The position numbers were made by a program, and so were the translations under genes. Below, piece after piece: positions 10,015 through 19,946 of a stretch of 64,000 bases of DNA (the first letter of the stretch is position 1; the number at the start of each line of letters is the position of its first letter). The DNA lies in contig JAIVFH010000019.1 of assembly GCA_025765595.1 (NCBI GenBank), forward strand, positions 62,001 to 126,000, written 5' to 3'. The notes under the pieces were generated by a model. The model saw only the letters and a list, made by a program, of their open reading frames with translations, did not search any database and had not been told where the DNA came from. Origin of the DNA: Obelidium mucronatum (Eukaryota; Chytridiomycota; Chytridiomycetes; Chytridiales; Chytriomycetaceae).

Positions 10015-11342
10015 ATGGCAGACGCAGGGGTAACCATGATCTGCTGTTGTATGTCTGCAAGACTAACACTCGCCCTCAAAGTACTGTGGCTATGATCCAC
10101 GCCGGGAATTGACGGCTTGTTTTGGAAAACCAGAATGCAGTGTCAACAGCCAAAATTGTCCTCGAAAACAAACATGCTTCTCGTACCAAGACTTTGTGGA
10201 TGCAAGAAACCAGCCATGCGTTGATCAATTGAACAGGTTTCTACCTGTCGTGACTACGACTGCCCGTCCTCCAAGAACTACAGTGGCGGAGAATCCACCT
10301 CCTGCACCCACTATGACGACCGTTCAGGGCCTTCCGCAATCGGGTGAACCTGGTTCCGGACCGACTGGTGATTCATCCGATGGGCAATTATCGGGTTCCG
10401 GGGACGTAAACTCTGCTGGGGGAGTGTTGATAACTGCAACTGTCAAGTCCGCTGGTGGTCCTGTTATCAACAGTCCTAGTTCTACACCTGTCACGATTGG
10501 ATCTTCGGCAAGCAGTGAAAGCGGAAGCGGATCTGGTTTAGGAATCGGTATTGGACTAGCCCTTATTGTGTTGGCTGTTGGTGGATTTGTGTTTGCCAAG
10601 AAACAGCGTCAACGCAAAGAAGTGGCAGCGGCACCTGATAGCACTTTTCCCTCTGAATGTAAGTCGAAAAGTTTTTCTCTTTCATCCATTTACTTGTCTT
10701 CTTGATATTTAATTATTTAAAATCTATCCCACTGCAGACACCGCCGCCCCAGTTCAGAAGGCGATCATTACACCCGCATATGCTGCGCCAATACCAACAG
10801 CAGGAGCAGCCGCTGTTATCACAGCTGGCGTAATCCCGTCCGCCAAGCGTTCGATCCTCTTTCTCTATGACACAGACTACACCCCCTCCGCCCAAATCTG
10901 CCAAGAAATTGAACACGTTTTGTGGGCCAAACTGGCTGCCCGTCAACGTGTGGTTGCAACCCGAAGACTTGGACTACAGGGACTTCCTGAAGATATCCAA
11001 TTATTCCAACTGGGCGAGTTCGATTCCATCGTTCTTGTTCTGCGTAAAGCTGAGAGATTCAAAATCTATCGCGAGGGGAAAATCTTTGATCGATTGCAAG
11101 GCATAGTACCTTTTTTTTCTTATTTTATTGGAGTGTCTTAGTGTTCCTAATGTTATTTCTTAGACCTCTGTGGCAGCAAGCTTATCACCGTTATTTTCGA
11201 TGTTGTGATGCAGAATGGCAACATGGATGCACAGCGACATGACGGATTCCCTTTGGTTTACTTTTCTGCTGCCGACAGAAAGGTTGTTCCTACTCGTGAG
11301 AATGACGATACCTTGACCCAACTTGCAGAGCAGCTTTTGTGA
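10015..11342 (+). CDS. Cys-rich receptor-like protein with TIR/SEFIR-like tail (receptor C)
   Basis: Four exons (10015-10029, 10082-10658, 10738-11100, 11164-11342) encode 377 residues. Micro-exon MADAG joins YCGYDPRRELTACF, with six Cys before a Thr/Pro/Gly/Ser-rich stalk. The span GLGIGIGLALIVLAVGGFVF is followed by KKQRQRKE. The cytoplasmic domain repeats the family blocks: SILFLYDTDYTPS, GLQGLPEDI, IVLVLRKAERF, IYREGKIFDRLQ, DLCGSKLITVIF and HDGFPLVYFS. The third intron (11101-11163) starts with GC instead of GT, a GC-AG intron, placed exactly where the paralogues have GT-AG introns. The gene lies 172 bp downstream of receptor B in the same orientation. Confidence 0.85.
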
Positions 11343-11460
11343 ACTTTGTGAGAATACACTTTTTTGTAAGCCTTGTGATTGCTTGTTTTTTTCGGTCTTG
11401 CCTGTTTTCCCACTTGCCGTTCAAGCCTGAATAAATTTTTTTTACCTGAAAATTTCGACA

Positions 11461-12392
11461 ATGAGTGTGAGTCCAATTTGAGGTTTTGCTCTGACCCGAC
11501 TCTGACCCCCTTCGCTTTTAAGTACTGCGGAGCACGTGTGACGGATGTAACCTGCAATAGTATTCCTTGCAAGACCATTCGCGACTGTGGACCAAGCATG
11601 AACTGCTGGGTCGTCAGTCTCAATTGTAATCCAACACCGCAACCATCACCAGACCCACCACCCCCACCACCTCCACCTCCACCACCTCCCCCATCGCCAT
11701 CTCCAGACACACCAAGCGGTGGAGGTGGTGGCAGCGGTGGAGGAGGCGGCGGAGGAGGAGGAGGAGGAGGAGGCGGAAGCGTTCCAACTGACGCACCACA
11801 AGCGGCTTCAACGACCGCAATTGGACAGAGCATCACTTCCACATCTTCACTGCAGTCAGTTGCTCAAAAAACCGCCTCGGCTTTGGGTAACACAAGCTCC
11901 AGCACTACTGACAGCGGAAGCAGCGGACCCAACATTGGGATGATTGCGGGAATCGCTGGCGGCGTAATAATTCTGATTGGAATCATTGCCTTCTTTGTGA
12001 TGCGAAAGAAGAAGGCATCAGCAACGGAGCCAGGAGTAACTGTTGGAATGTACTCATATCCAACGGAACCCCAGAAAGATATCAAGAGAAGCTCACCAGC
12101 TCCTCCTCCATCTCCTACATCTTCTACGTCTCATACTCTCAATCTTTCGTTGGCGCCTACTTCTGGTTACCAAGCGTCGGAGTACCAACAGCTTGGCTAT
12201 GCAGTTACGGCTGTGCCTGCCTTCTACAGAGCAAATCGTGACCACATTGCCAAATCAGACGCAGAATTGACGATTCACGAGGGGTCAAGGGTGTACATCA
12301 CTCGACTGCCAGATAAAGACGGGTGGTGTTTTGGAAGAATCGGGGGAACAGAAGGATTAGTCCATTCGTCTGTCTTGGGACTCGTTGGTTAA
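11461..12392 (+). CDS. Cys-rich receptor-like protein with SH3 tail (receptor D)
   Basis: Exon 1 is only ATGAGT (MS). A 56-nt intron containing an in-frame stop must be removed to join exon 11523-12392, giving 291 residues. The head YCGARVTDVTC...CKTIRDCGPSMNCW...NC is nearly identical to that of the next gene. A run of Pro followed by a long Gly/Ser run forms the stalk. One membrane span (NIGMIAGIAGGVIILIGIIA) and basic MRKKKA come next. The C-terminal 60 residues are an SH3 domain: AVPAFYRA, AELTIHEGSRVYI, GWCFGRIGGTEGLVHSS, with the ALYDY-like start, the WxxG-type core and the Gly-rich turn. SH3 domains bind Pro-rich peptides, so the tail could recruit a Pro-rich partner. Confidence 0.87.
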
Positions 12393-12645
12393 ATGCTTCT
12401 TTGTTTTTGATTTTTGGTGCCAGATATGTGTTAGAAAATACAATATTACTATGGTCGAAAAGAAGGTATAAAACGAATCATTAAGAAACGGACAGTATTG
12501 TGTGCAACACAAACCAGGTTATTCATTCAGATCGAGTTTGGGTAATTGGGCAAAAGTAATGCTGTAAAACGTATCTTCATCTCCTCTTGCCGTATTTAAG
12601 GCTTTGCTGAAGGCTTTTCTTCCCTCAAAACGATAAATTTTGACC

Positions 12646-13677
12646 ATGAGTGATGTGAGTACTCTTCCTCAACAAATACACTCTAACATCATCTTTCAGT
12701 ATTGTGGGAAAACTAGCACTGATAGATCATGTCTTATCCCCTGTCGGACCATTCGGGATTGTGGACCATCCATGAACTGCTGGCCTTCAACTGTACTGAA
12801 TTGTAATCAACCACCACCACAGCCTTCGCCCGATCCACCACCACCTCCACCGCCTCCTCCGCCTCCACCGCCACCTTCACCTACACAACCTCCACAACAA
12901 TCCCCCGCCCCTTCTCCTGCAAGCCCTGGAGATGGAGGTGGTGGTGGTGGCGGCAATGGCGGCAACGGCAGCGGCAGCGGAGGCAGCAATGGCGGAGGAA
13001 GTGGAAGCGGCAATGGAGCTGGTAGTATTGGCGGCGGCGGCGGTGGTGGTGGTGGTGGCGTTTCGAATCCTGAATCTCAATCCACTGCCATCCAGGCAAT
13101 CGCTACGACCGGCTCCACAAACCGCCAACAAGTATCCAACAATGCTCCTCCTGGTGGAAACGCAAATATCAGCCCTGTCTTGGATAGTGGAAACGGTGGT
13201 GGTGGTGGTGGTCCCAATGTTGGGATGATTGCAGGGATTGCGTGTGGGGCCTTGATATTGATTGGAATCGCTGCCTTTATCGTTGTGCGCAGGAAGAAGG
13301 CAGCCGTGGAATCCATTGGTTCAGTCCACCACTCTCAGTCATCAAAGGATAAAGAAATGAAGATCACGGCAAACTCGACACCTCCTTCTCCTACAACTTC
13401 TTCCACCCGTGAGCTCAACCTTTCAATTCCTGTCGCGGCTCCCGTGTATCAGTATCAGCCGCCAGCGCATCAGTACCTTCATCAATCCGTCACAGCCGTG
13501 CCTGCCTTCTATCGCGCAAATTGCGATTATATTGCAAAGGCCAGCGGAGAACTGACCATCCACGAAGGCTCCAGAGTTTACATCACGCGAATGCCAGATA
13601 ACGAGGGGTGGTGTTTGGGGCGAATTGGCGGAACTGAGGGTTTAGTTCCATCGCGTATCTTGGGTCTTGTCGGTTAA
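12646..13677 (+). CDS. Cys-rich receptor-like protein with SH3 tail (receptor E)
   Basis: Micro-exon 12646-12654 (MSD) plus exon 12700-13677 give 328 residues. The 45-nt intron happens to be open in frame, so an unspliced form would add 15 residues. The head YCGKTSTDRSC...CRTIRDCGPSMNCW is a close copy of the upstream gene. The stalk is a long Pro run, then Gly/Ser/Asn repeats that have drifted in length between the two copies. The span NVGMIAGIACGALILIGIAA is followed by VVRRKKAA. The SH3 domain (AVPAFYRANCDYIA, GELTIHEGSRVYI, GWCLGRIGGTEGLVPSR) is at the very C-terminus. A clear tandem duplicate of receptor D. Confidence 0.88.
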   Translation: MSDVSTLPQQIHSNIIFQYCGKTSTDRSCLIPCRTIRDCGPSMNCWPSTVLNCNQPPPQPSPDPPPPPPPPPPPPPPSPTQPPQQSPAPSPASPGDGGGGGGGNGGNGSGSGGSNGGGSGSGNGAGSIGGGGGGGGGGVSNPESQSTAIQAIATTGSTNRQQVSNNAPPGGNANISPVLDSGNGGGGGGPNVGMIAGIACGALILIGIAAFIVVRRKKAAVESIGSVHHSQSSKDKEMKITANSTPPSPTTSSTRELNLSIPVAAPVYQYQPPAHQYLHQSVTAVPAFYRANCDYIAKASGELTIHEGSRVYITRMPDNEGWCLGRIGGTEGLVPSRILGLVG

Positions 13678-13874
13678 ACTTTTCTGATGTATCAAAGATT
13701 GGGGTCTTCCCATGTTTGTAAAATAGAAGCAAGAAACTGCTCTATGATTATTGAAGAGTTTCCCCGTTTCGTTTAATTTCGTTTAAATTATTGCTGGGAG
13801 TCACTCAATTCCACAAATGCAGAGCTTGATGTCGTCGAGATTCTTAACTGTATCGCTGTGTAGTAAAACGCAGT

Positions 13875-13912
13875 AGTGCCCGCGCGCATCTTGGGGGCTT
13901 GTTGGTTGAAAG
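13875..13912 (+). pseudogene. Orphan SH3 C-terminal fragment
   Basis: About 200 bp after receptor E the sequence reads VPARILGACW, matching the final VPSRILGLVG of receptor E at both DNA and protein level, with no SH3 body before it. It is the leftover 3' end of a lost or recombined copy. Confidence 0.5.
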
Positions 13913-13967
13913 AGAATAGAGCGGCGGACTTTAAATTGGATAATTTTCAATCAATACTAACGCAGAA

Positions 13968-16935
13968 ATGGCAGAACTCACGCCAGGCGAGCGGTACGCG
14001 CAGCAGAGCGGGCAGACGAGCACGCACAGCTTTGGCGGGTCGCTGTGGATTGTGCGGGCGAAGGCGACGGCGCGCGGACTGCGAGTTGCGGCGTTCTCGA
14101 GCCTGCGGCCGGGCGTCGAGTACGTCGGCGAGCAGCGCGGCCGCGCCGAGCGCTTCAAAGTCGACGGCCTCGAGCCGCACAGCGCCGCCGCCCTGACCGC
14201 CGTCGTGAAGACCCAGGCCGCCGGCGCCGTCGCCGACGTGAAAGTGACGCTCGTGCAGCAGCGGTAAGGCTGCTGTCTGCCTTGCCGGACCGAAGCCTAA
14301 CCCTCTCTCCCTGTCTAGCACCGCCGTGTCGATCGAAGACAACACCGTTGCCGCTCTGAGCGTGATCCTGGCCAACGAGGAGCAGTTCCTGGCAACCACT
14401 TTGGGCGAAAAGTCAACGGACGGCGCAAACCAGAACATCTTCAACCCGTGCGCGTCGGAAGAGCAGTGGGACGGAACGGTCGAGAACAAGACGTACGCAA
14501 AGAAGCAGGAGGATCCATTCGTGCTGGCCGCCCAAGATCCCTCCTCACCCCACTACAACCCTAATGCGGCTGCCGGTGGTGCAGGAGGGGGTGGTGCTGC
14601 TGGTGATATTGGCAGTATCTCCACCAGTAATCCAGGATCCGGGATCGGAGCAAACGGTGGCGGTAGTGGTGGTGGAGGTTTTGGTGGTGTAGGTGGTGCC
14701 GCTAATAGTTCACTGTCCAATGACGGATCCACAAGGTATGCTGAACCATCGGGTCCTCCTCCTCCAAAGGTCGATGATGGATACAATGATGTGCCCGACG
14801 AATACTTTCCAGGTGGTGGCGACCCCACAGCTCCAAAGCCCATCCACGATGCCAACGGCAATGTTGTTGGAATGACCACAGGAGGTCCTAGAAAGTGGAA
14901 CCAGTTTGGCTTGAAGAACTTGGATTGTGAGTTTTATTGCCGTCTTTTTTCACTACGGTGAATAACTCTATTACAGATAACCTGATCGCCATTGGATTTC
15001 CCAACTCTGGAATTTCCACAATTCTCAACAACATTGTCGGGTCCACAAAGTTTCCAGTTTCTACAAATGGTGTGCGCTCTCGTTGGACTCCAGGGCCTGT
15101 TAGTGTCATGACTGCCACGCATCGTGAAATCCACAAGTTTGTCATTCGTCCAGAATACATTGAAGAAGATGTTGCTGAAATCGCAGAGAGATTAAAGATC
15201 TGGTACCGAGCCAAAGTCATTGTCATTGCCAACATGGATCATCATTTGAAGATTGGAGCAGAACCATACAAGAGATTGCTCAAGATTGTGAAGAGAAACT
15301 TTGGCGATAACGCGTATGTAGCATCTCCTTCTCTTTCCTCCATCATTTGTTATTACTTCCAAAATTCCATTAACGTTCTCTTTGATACCAGGTTAACAAA
15401 ACAGATTGGAATTCTCTTCAACAAAGTGAAACCAGGAAACAACACCATGAGTACTTTCAGAGACGTTATTTTCGACGGAGAACAAAGTCCATTCTTTGCT
15501 GTCGACATCAACTCAGAGTTTTCCAAAAGCAGCACGTCCTCTCTTCGTGTCCGCCTCGCAGGGCTCCCTGGTTTCCTCGAAGGCCTGCAGGAATTGCAGC
15601 TCATTGACCCCAACTCCAGAAACAATATGATGGCCTTTGATCCAATGGTAGAGCACGTCTCCAATGTTTCTCAGCTTCAGGGAAAACAAACTGCCGAACA
15701 GGCGGCTGCAGCGGCAGCGGAAGAAGAGAAGCGTCGCGTGAAGCCAAACGAAGTGTTGTTGAAGTACTACTGGCCAGTAGACCGTTGTATAAAGTATACT
15801 GGTCCAAGTCCAGTCTCTGGGGCGAGTTCATCATCTTCCAGCGATGGCGCTGACTTCTGGTTCGGAAACATGAGCGTTATTGAGTGGCCCGAACCAACCG
15901 ATTACGAACTAAGAGACACGAGAAGTGGGAGTGGTTCCGGTGTTGACAAATACGAAAAGATTTTCAATGATCAAGTGGAAGCCACAAAAATGAAGGCCGG
16001 TGTTGAGTTATTGTAAGTAGTGTGTGTGTTTTTTTTCATCGTTGCACAAATTACCGCTCTAACTTCATTACCTTTTTTTTCCCCAGCGACGCTCTCAAAG
16101 CTCTTGCCCTGAAAGGGAAAAAAGAAACAGAAATCCGCGAACTCTACCAAAGCCACGCAACAACCAACCAAATTGTGACTCGCTTGATTCTCGAAGTAAA
16201 TCCAAACAGAATCAAGTTGAAACCTGAAATCCGGCAACTCTTTTACAACATTCTTTCCCAAGACAGTGGACAAACAAGTTCCAACAATTTGTGGGGTGAA
16301 GTGATGGAAACGAGACGGGTCGAGTTTTCAAAGTTGTTGGGTTGTGTTGGTGAATATTTCCCAGTCAAGATGGTGATTGGAGGAAGATTTCAGTTCTTTA
16401 AGAAGGCCAAGGCGGAGGTGAAGCCCCCGCTCTTATTTTTTTTTTTTTTGTTACATACAAGCAATCAAATTGCTTTACTGACACCCACGAATCTTTGCTT
16501 AGAAAAAAGAAGATGATACTGTAGCCAAACAAGGAGGCATGACTGAACTCGACCTCAAAGGAGACGAGAAAAAGAAGAAGGACAAGACTGTACTTTTGGT
16601 CGAAAAGGGAAAAGAAGATCTTGAGGCTGAAGACAATCTCACTAAAGATGTGGAGAATGATGAATCTTGGGAAATTCAGGTTACTCCTTTTTTTTTTAGT
16701 CGCGGCTTATGCAGGACTTTTTTTTGGCTGTCTTACTAATCATAATTCTTTTAATTACATTTTTTTTCAGGGAGGAAACATTCACTTCAACCAAATTCTT
16801 CCATGGGAACGAGACATTGCATTTGATCGCAACTCGTGGTCCATCATTCAGATTGAGAAAGTTGTGTCGATTTACGAGTTGTTTGATGATGAATTGAAGG
16901 CGATGCTGCCAAAGAGCTGGCGCCATTCTAGATAA
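13968..16935 (+). CDS. Large protein with degenerate P-loop, function unknown
   Basis: Seven exons (13968-14263, 14319-14926, 14977-15313, 15392-16012, 16087-16417, 16503-16679, 16771-16935) join in frame to 844 residues. The N-terminal 98 residues are compact, possibly a beta-rich domain, encoded by strikingly GC-rich DNA. A Gly/Ala/Ser-rich linker follows. The third exon opens with IAIGFPNSGISTILNN, laid out like a Walker A motif but with Ile where the catalytic Lys should be. VIVIANMDHH could be the G4-like strand. The rest is helical, with an Ala/Glu/Lys-rich segment and an acidic/Lys-rich region near 16540-16670. The fold resembles P-loop GTPases, but nucleotide binding is doubtful. It sits between Cys-rich and B-lectin receptors. 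Confidence 0.72.
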
Positions 16936-17070
16936 GATTGTTGTGTTGGTTCAATGTCTGAGAATATGCGTCTGAGTAAAAAGAAAAAAAAAAACGAAAA
17001 AGAGTTCATTGTATTGGTTCAAGTGTCTGAGAGTGTGATTAAAAAGAAAAAGGGAAAAAAAAACGAAAAA

Positions 17071-18203
17071 ATGCTCATTGTGTTGATCCTTCTTGTCGCC
17101 GTGTGTGGTTGGGCACAAACCACGGCGTACTGTGGAGGGTACGGTTTAGCTGAGGCATCGGTTCATGTTGTATCAGAATATGCTTGTATTAGTCGAGGTG
17201 ACACTGTTTCCGCCTGTACTGCAATGAGAGTTGCGGGTGGAAACCACGAGCTGGCTATTGAGGTATTCCTCCTCTTTGCTGTTATTTCCTTTCTCTGAAT
17301 GGGTTTATCGACTCTGTTTGGATGTAGAATAACGGAAACCTTGCTGTGTATAACGCAGACTCGATGGTCAAATGGACTTCCCGCAGTAGCGGTCGGGTAT
17401 CTTCCGATACAAGGCTACAATACAGCACAAACGGAGTAGTTCAAATGATCTCTGGGGGCAGAGTGGTTTGGTCATTGCAAAGTGCCGGCTCCGATGGCCT
17501 TTTTTGCGTGAACACTGAAAATGGCCAACTAGCACTATACGACGTAGTAAACGATGAGTTGATCACAATTTGGGAATCGACCACAGAAAAATATGGCGCT
17601 GGCTATCCCAAACCAGGGCAAACAACAACTGTCAAGGTCTATACTACTACGGATGTGGTCCTTAGAACAACACAACCAAGTCCTTCTCTGTTTCTTTCCC
17701 CGCCTCCTTCTCAGTCTCCTTCTCCGCCTACTATCCCAGAATCAGCAACTAAAGCTCCATCAGAGTCGAGCGGGTTGAGTGTTGGCGCCATCGTGGGGAT
17801 ATCTGTTGGAGCTACCGCTCTTCTTGCCGGTGCTGCATTCTTGCTGTACCATCGCCGAGTTCAAAACCCAAAATTGCCCCAATATGCTGAACAACTCCAA
17901 CCTCTCAGCTCCTTCGCTCCTGCGGGTGTACCGGCCTCATCGTTGGAACACCGAGTCACTGAGATGCCGGTGGTCCCGATTGCTAGTGGTTCAGAGTGGT
18001 ATAGAGCGAATAGTGATTATTTCGCCCAAGTTGAGGGAGAACTTACTATTCAGCGTGGAGACTTGGTTGAAGTGATTGGAAAGAGGGAAGACGGGTTGTG
18101 GCGTGGCAGAGTTAGAAGAGAAACAGGAGCGGAAGTTGGAAGAGAAACAGGATCAGAGCCGTTTTATTGGGTGAAATCTTCGACACTGGATCGGGTGGCA
18201 TAG
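17071..18203 (+). CDS. B-lectin receptor-like protein with SH3 tail (receptor F)
   Basis: Exons 17071-17262 and 17328-18203 encode 355 residues. A signal peptide is clear (MLIVLILLVAVCGWAQ). The ectodomain is a bulb-type lectin: NGNLAVYNADSMVKW, SDTRLQYSTNGVVQMISGG and VVWSLQ, with paired Cys. Such domains commonly bind mannose-type sugars; QxDxNxVxY-like pockets are only partly kept. A Ser/Pro stalk, one span (GAIVGISVGATALLAGAAFL), a basic YHRR stop and a C-terminal SH3 (EWYRANSDYFA, GELTIQRGDLVEVI, GLWRGRV) follow. The SH3 carries an extra RRETGAEVGRETGSE insertion, a direct repeat of RETG.SE. The intron splits the lectin domain at the same place in all four paralogues. Confidence 0.9.
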
Positions 18204-18382
18204 AAAAAAGTCCTCAATGTCCCTTATGCTTTGATTGATTGTGGAGAAACTGCAAGGAGTAAAAAAAAAAAAAAAAAAAACGCCAACAAAATTAACCACG
18301 CAGGTTATTTTCTTTATCCTGGTTCATGGTTGCAGTTCCTTTTTCAAATAGGCTAGTACGTTTTTGATTTAAATAAGAAAAA

Positions 18383-19335
18383 ATGAAGATTGTGTTGTTT
18401 GGGATCCTTCTCATCGCGACGTGTGGTTGGACACAAACAACGAAGCACTGTGGAGGGTATGGTTTAGCTGAGGCATCGGTCGTGGTTAAAAGACCATATG
18501 CTTGTATTGTTCGAGGTGATACTGTTTCTGCCTGTACTGCAATGAGAGTTCCAAGTGGAAGTTATGAGCTGGCTATTGAGGTACTCCTTTTCTCCCACTC
18601 TCTTTGCTATTATTTCCTTCTTCTGAATGGTTTATCGACTCTTCTTGGATGTAGAATGATGGCAGCCTTGTTGTGTATGACTCCAAATCGAGCGGCAAAT
18701 GGATTTCTTACGGCAGCGGTCGGGTATCTTCCGATACAAGGCTGCATTACAACACAAGCGGAGAAGTTCAAATGTTTTCTGGGGGCAAAGTAGTTTGGTC
18801 ATTACAAACTGCTGGTTCCGATGGCTTCTTTTGTGTGACTGGTTATGGCGACGTAAAATTGTACGATAATGAATTCACCACAATTTGGACCTCGTCCACA
18901 CAAAGCTATACCTCAGGCTATCCCAAATCTCCACAGGAAACAATCAAAATCTCTACTGGCGCAATCGCGGGAATATGTGCTGGAGCTGTCGCTCTTGTTG
19001 GAGGTGCTGTATTCCTACTGTACCGTCGCCGAGCTCAAGAACCGAAAAAGTCCATTGAACAACTCCAGCCATTCATTCCAACTATACAATCAACATTCAT
19101 TGGATCCCCCCCTCAATTATCTGAAACCCTTGAGATGGCGCCGTTCCCCTCTGGTCCAAGTGAAACTTTCAAGGCAAGCGTCAGTTATCACGCCCAATAC
19201 GATGGAGAGCTCACAATTGAACAAGGAGACCGTGTTGAGGTGATTGGAAAGAGGGACGACGGGTGGTGCCGCGGACGGGTTGGAAGTGGAGAGTTAGGTT
19301 GGATCCATATTTCGAAATTGGAGTTGGTGGGATAG
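18383..19335 (+). CDS. B-lectin receptor-like protein with SH3 tail (receptor G)
   Basis: Exons 18383-18580 and 18655-19335 encode 292 residues. The signal peptide MKIVLFGILLIATCGWTQ and lectin body are near copies of receptor F, including HCGGYGLAEASV and VSACTAMRV. The Pro-rich stalk of F is almost absent: the lectin runs nearly straight into the span (STGAIAGICAGAVALVGGAVF). The SH3 domain (SYHAQYDGELTIEQGDRVEVI, then DDGWCRGRV, GWIHISKLELVG) is complete. The coding end is followed by duplicated copies of its own last 36 bp. Confidence 0.9.
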
Positions 19336-19475
19336 GCAACCAAAAGTTGGATCCATGTTTCGAAATTGGATCTGGTGGGATAGAAACAATTACAACCAAA
19401 TAAGAAGAAAGTAAATGATGGTGAGAGATCGAAATTGGATCTGGTGGGAGAAGAAGAAAGTAAATGATGGCCATT
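19299..19475 (+). repeat. Partial tandem copies of the receptor G 3' end
   Basis: The block TGGATCCATATTTCGAAATT plus GGAGTTGGTGGGATAG at the end of receptor G recurs at 19346-19382 with two or three changes, and a shorter copy (ATCGAAATTGGATCTGGTGG) lies at 19427-19450. A second motif, AAGAAGAAAGTAAATGATGG, also occurs twice (about 19402 and 19449). These are tandem duplications of a gene tail. Confidence 0.75.
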
Positions 19476-19544
19476 TTTTCTATTCGTGTATAAGAGAGAT
19501 AACAACGACTGTGAACGTGAATTGCTTGTCACCAAACATCATTC

Positions 19545-19752
19545 TCGTGCGAGTCTAGAATTTGCTGAAGATTTCTCAGAATCCCCACTTCTTCTCCCAG
19601 AAAGCGGGTTTCAATGTAGCCCGTGATCATACCCAAGGTGTTAAAAGACAGTATGTTCTCTGATGTGTATATTAACTTAAAACCAAATCACCTATTGACA
19701 GAGTTAATGTGAGATGACTTCACACCACCGGAAAAATCGATTATCATTGCTA
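19545..19752 (-). pseudogene. Fragment of a P-loop GTPase-like gene
   Basis: On the minus strand the sequence reads DFSGGVKSSHINSV, then after a frame break NTLGMITGYIET. These match GFAGSGKSSFINSV and DTMGMVTGYTEAS of the gene at 467-3402, in the same order but with about 120 bp deleted between them. The Walker A is degraded. This is a third relic of that family in the window. Confidence 0.65.
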
Positions 19753-19946
19753 GTGAGCAGAATATGGCCTATTTTCAATTAACCAGGATGCAGGGAATGT
19801 AAAGCCACGCAATGAGAGCCAATGACACCCCTCACTGAATACCAAGAGGAAATATTTTGGTCACGAGTAACTGCAAATTCTCACGAATTATGTGTAAATG
19901 TATTCCGCCATTCAATAAGCAGTTTAGCCATTATATAAGCGATTAT

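Noticed and set aside
11258..11842. 194-codon minus-strand frame with Pro and Gly runs
   Set aside because: Mirror of the Gly/Pro stalk of receptor D; low complexity keeps the opposite frames open.
12655..12699. Retained 45-nt segment as coding in receptor E
   Set aside because: It is open in frame, but the donor, acceptor and position equal the obligatory intron of receptor D, so splicing is the better model.
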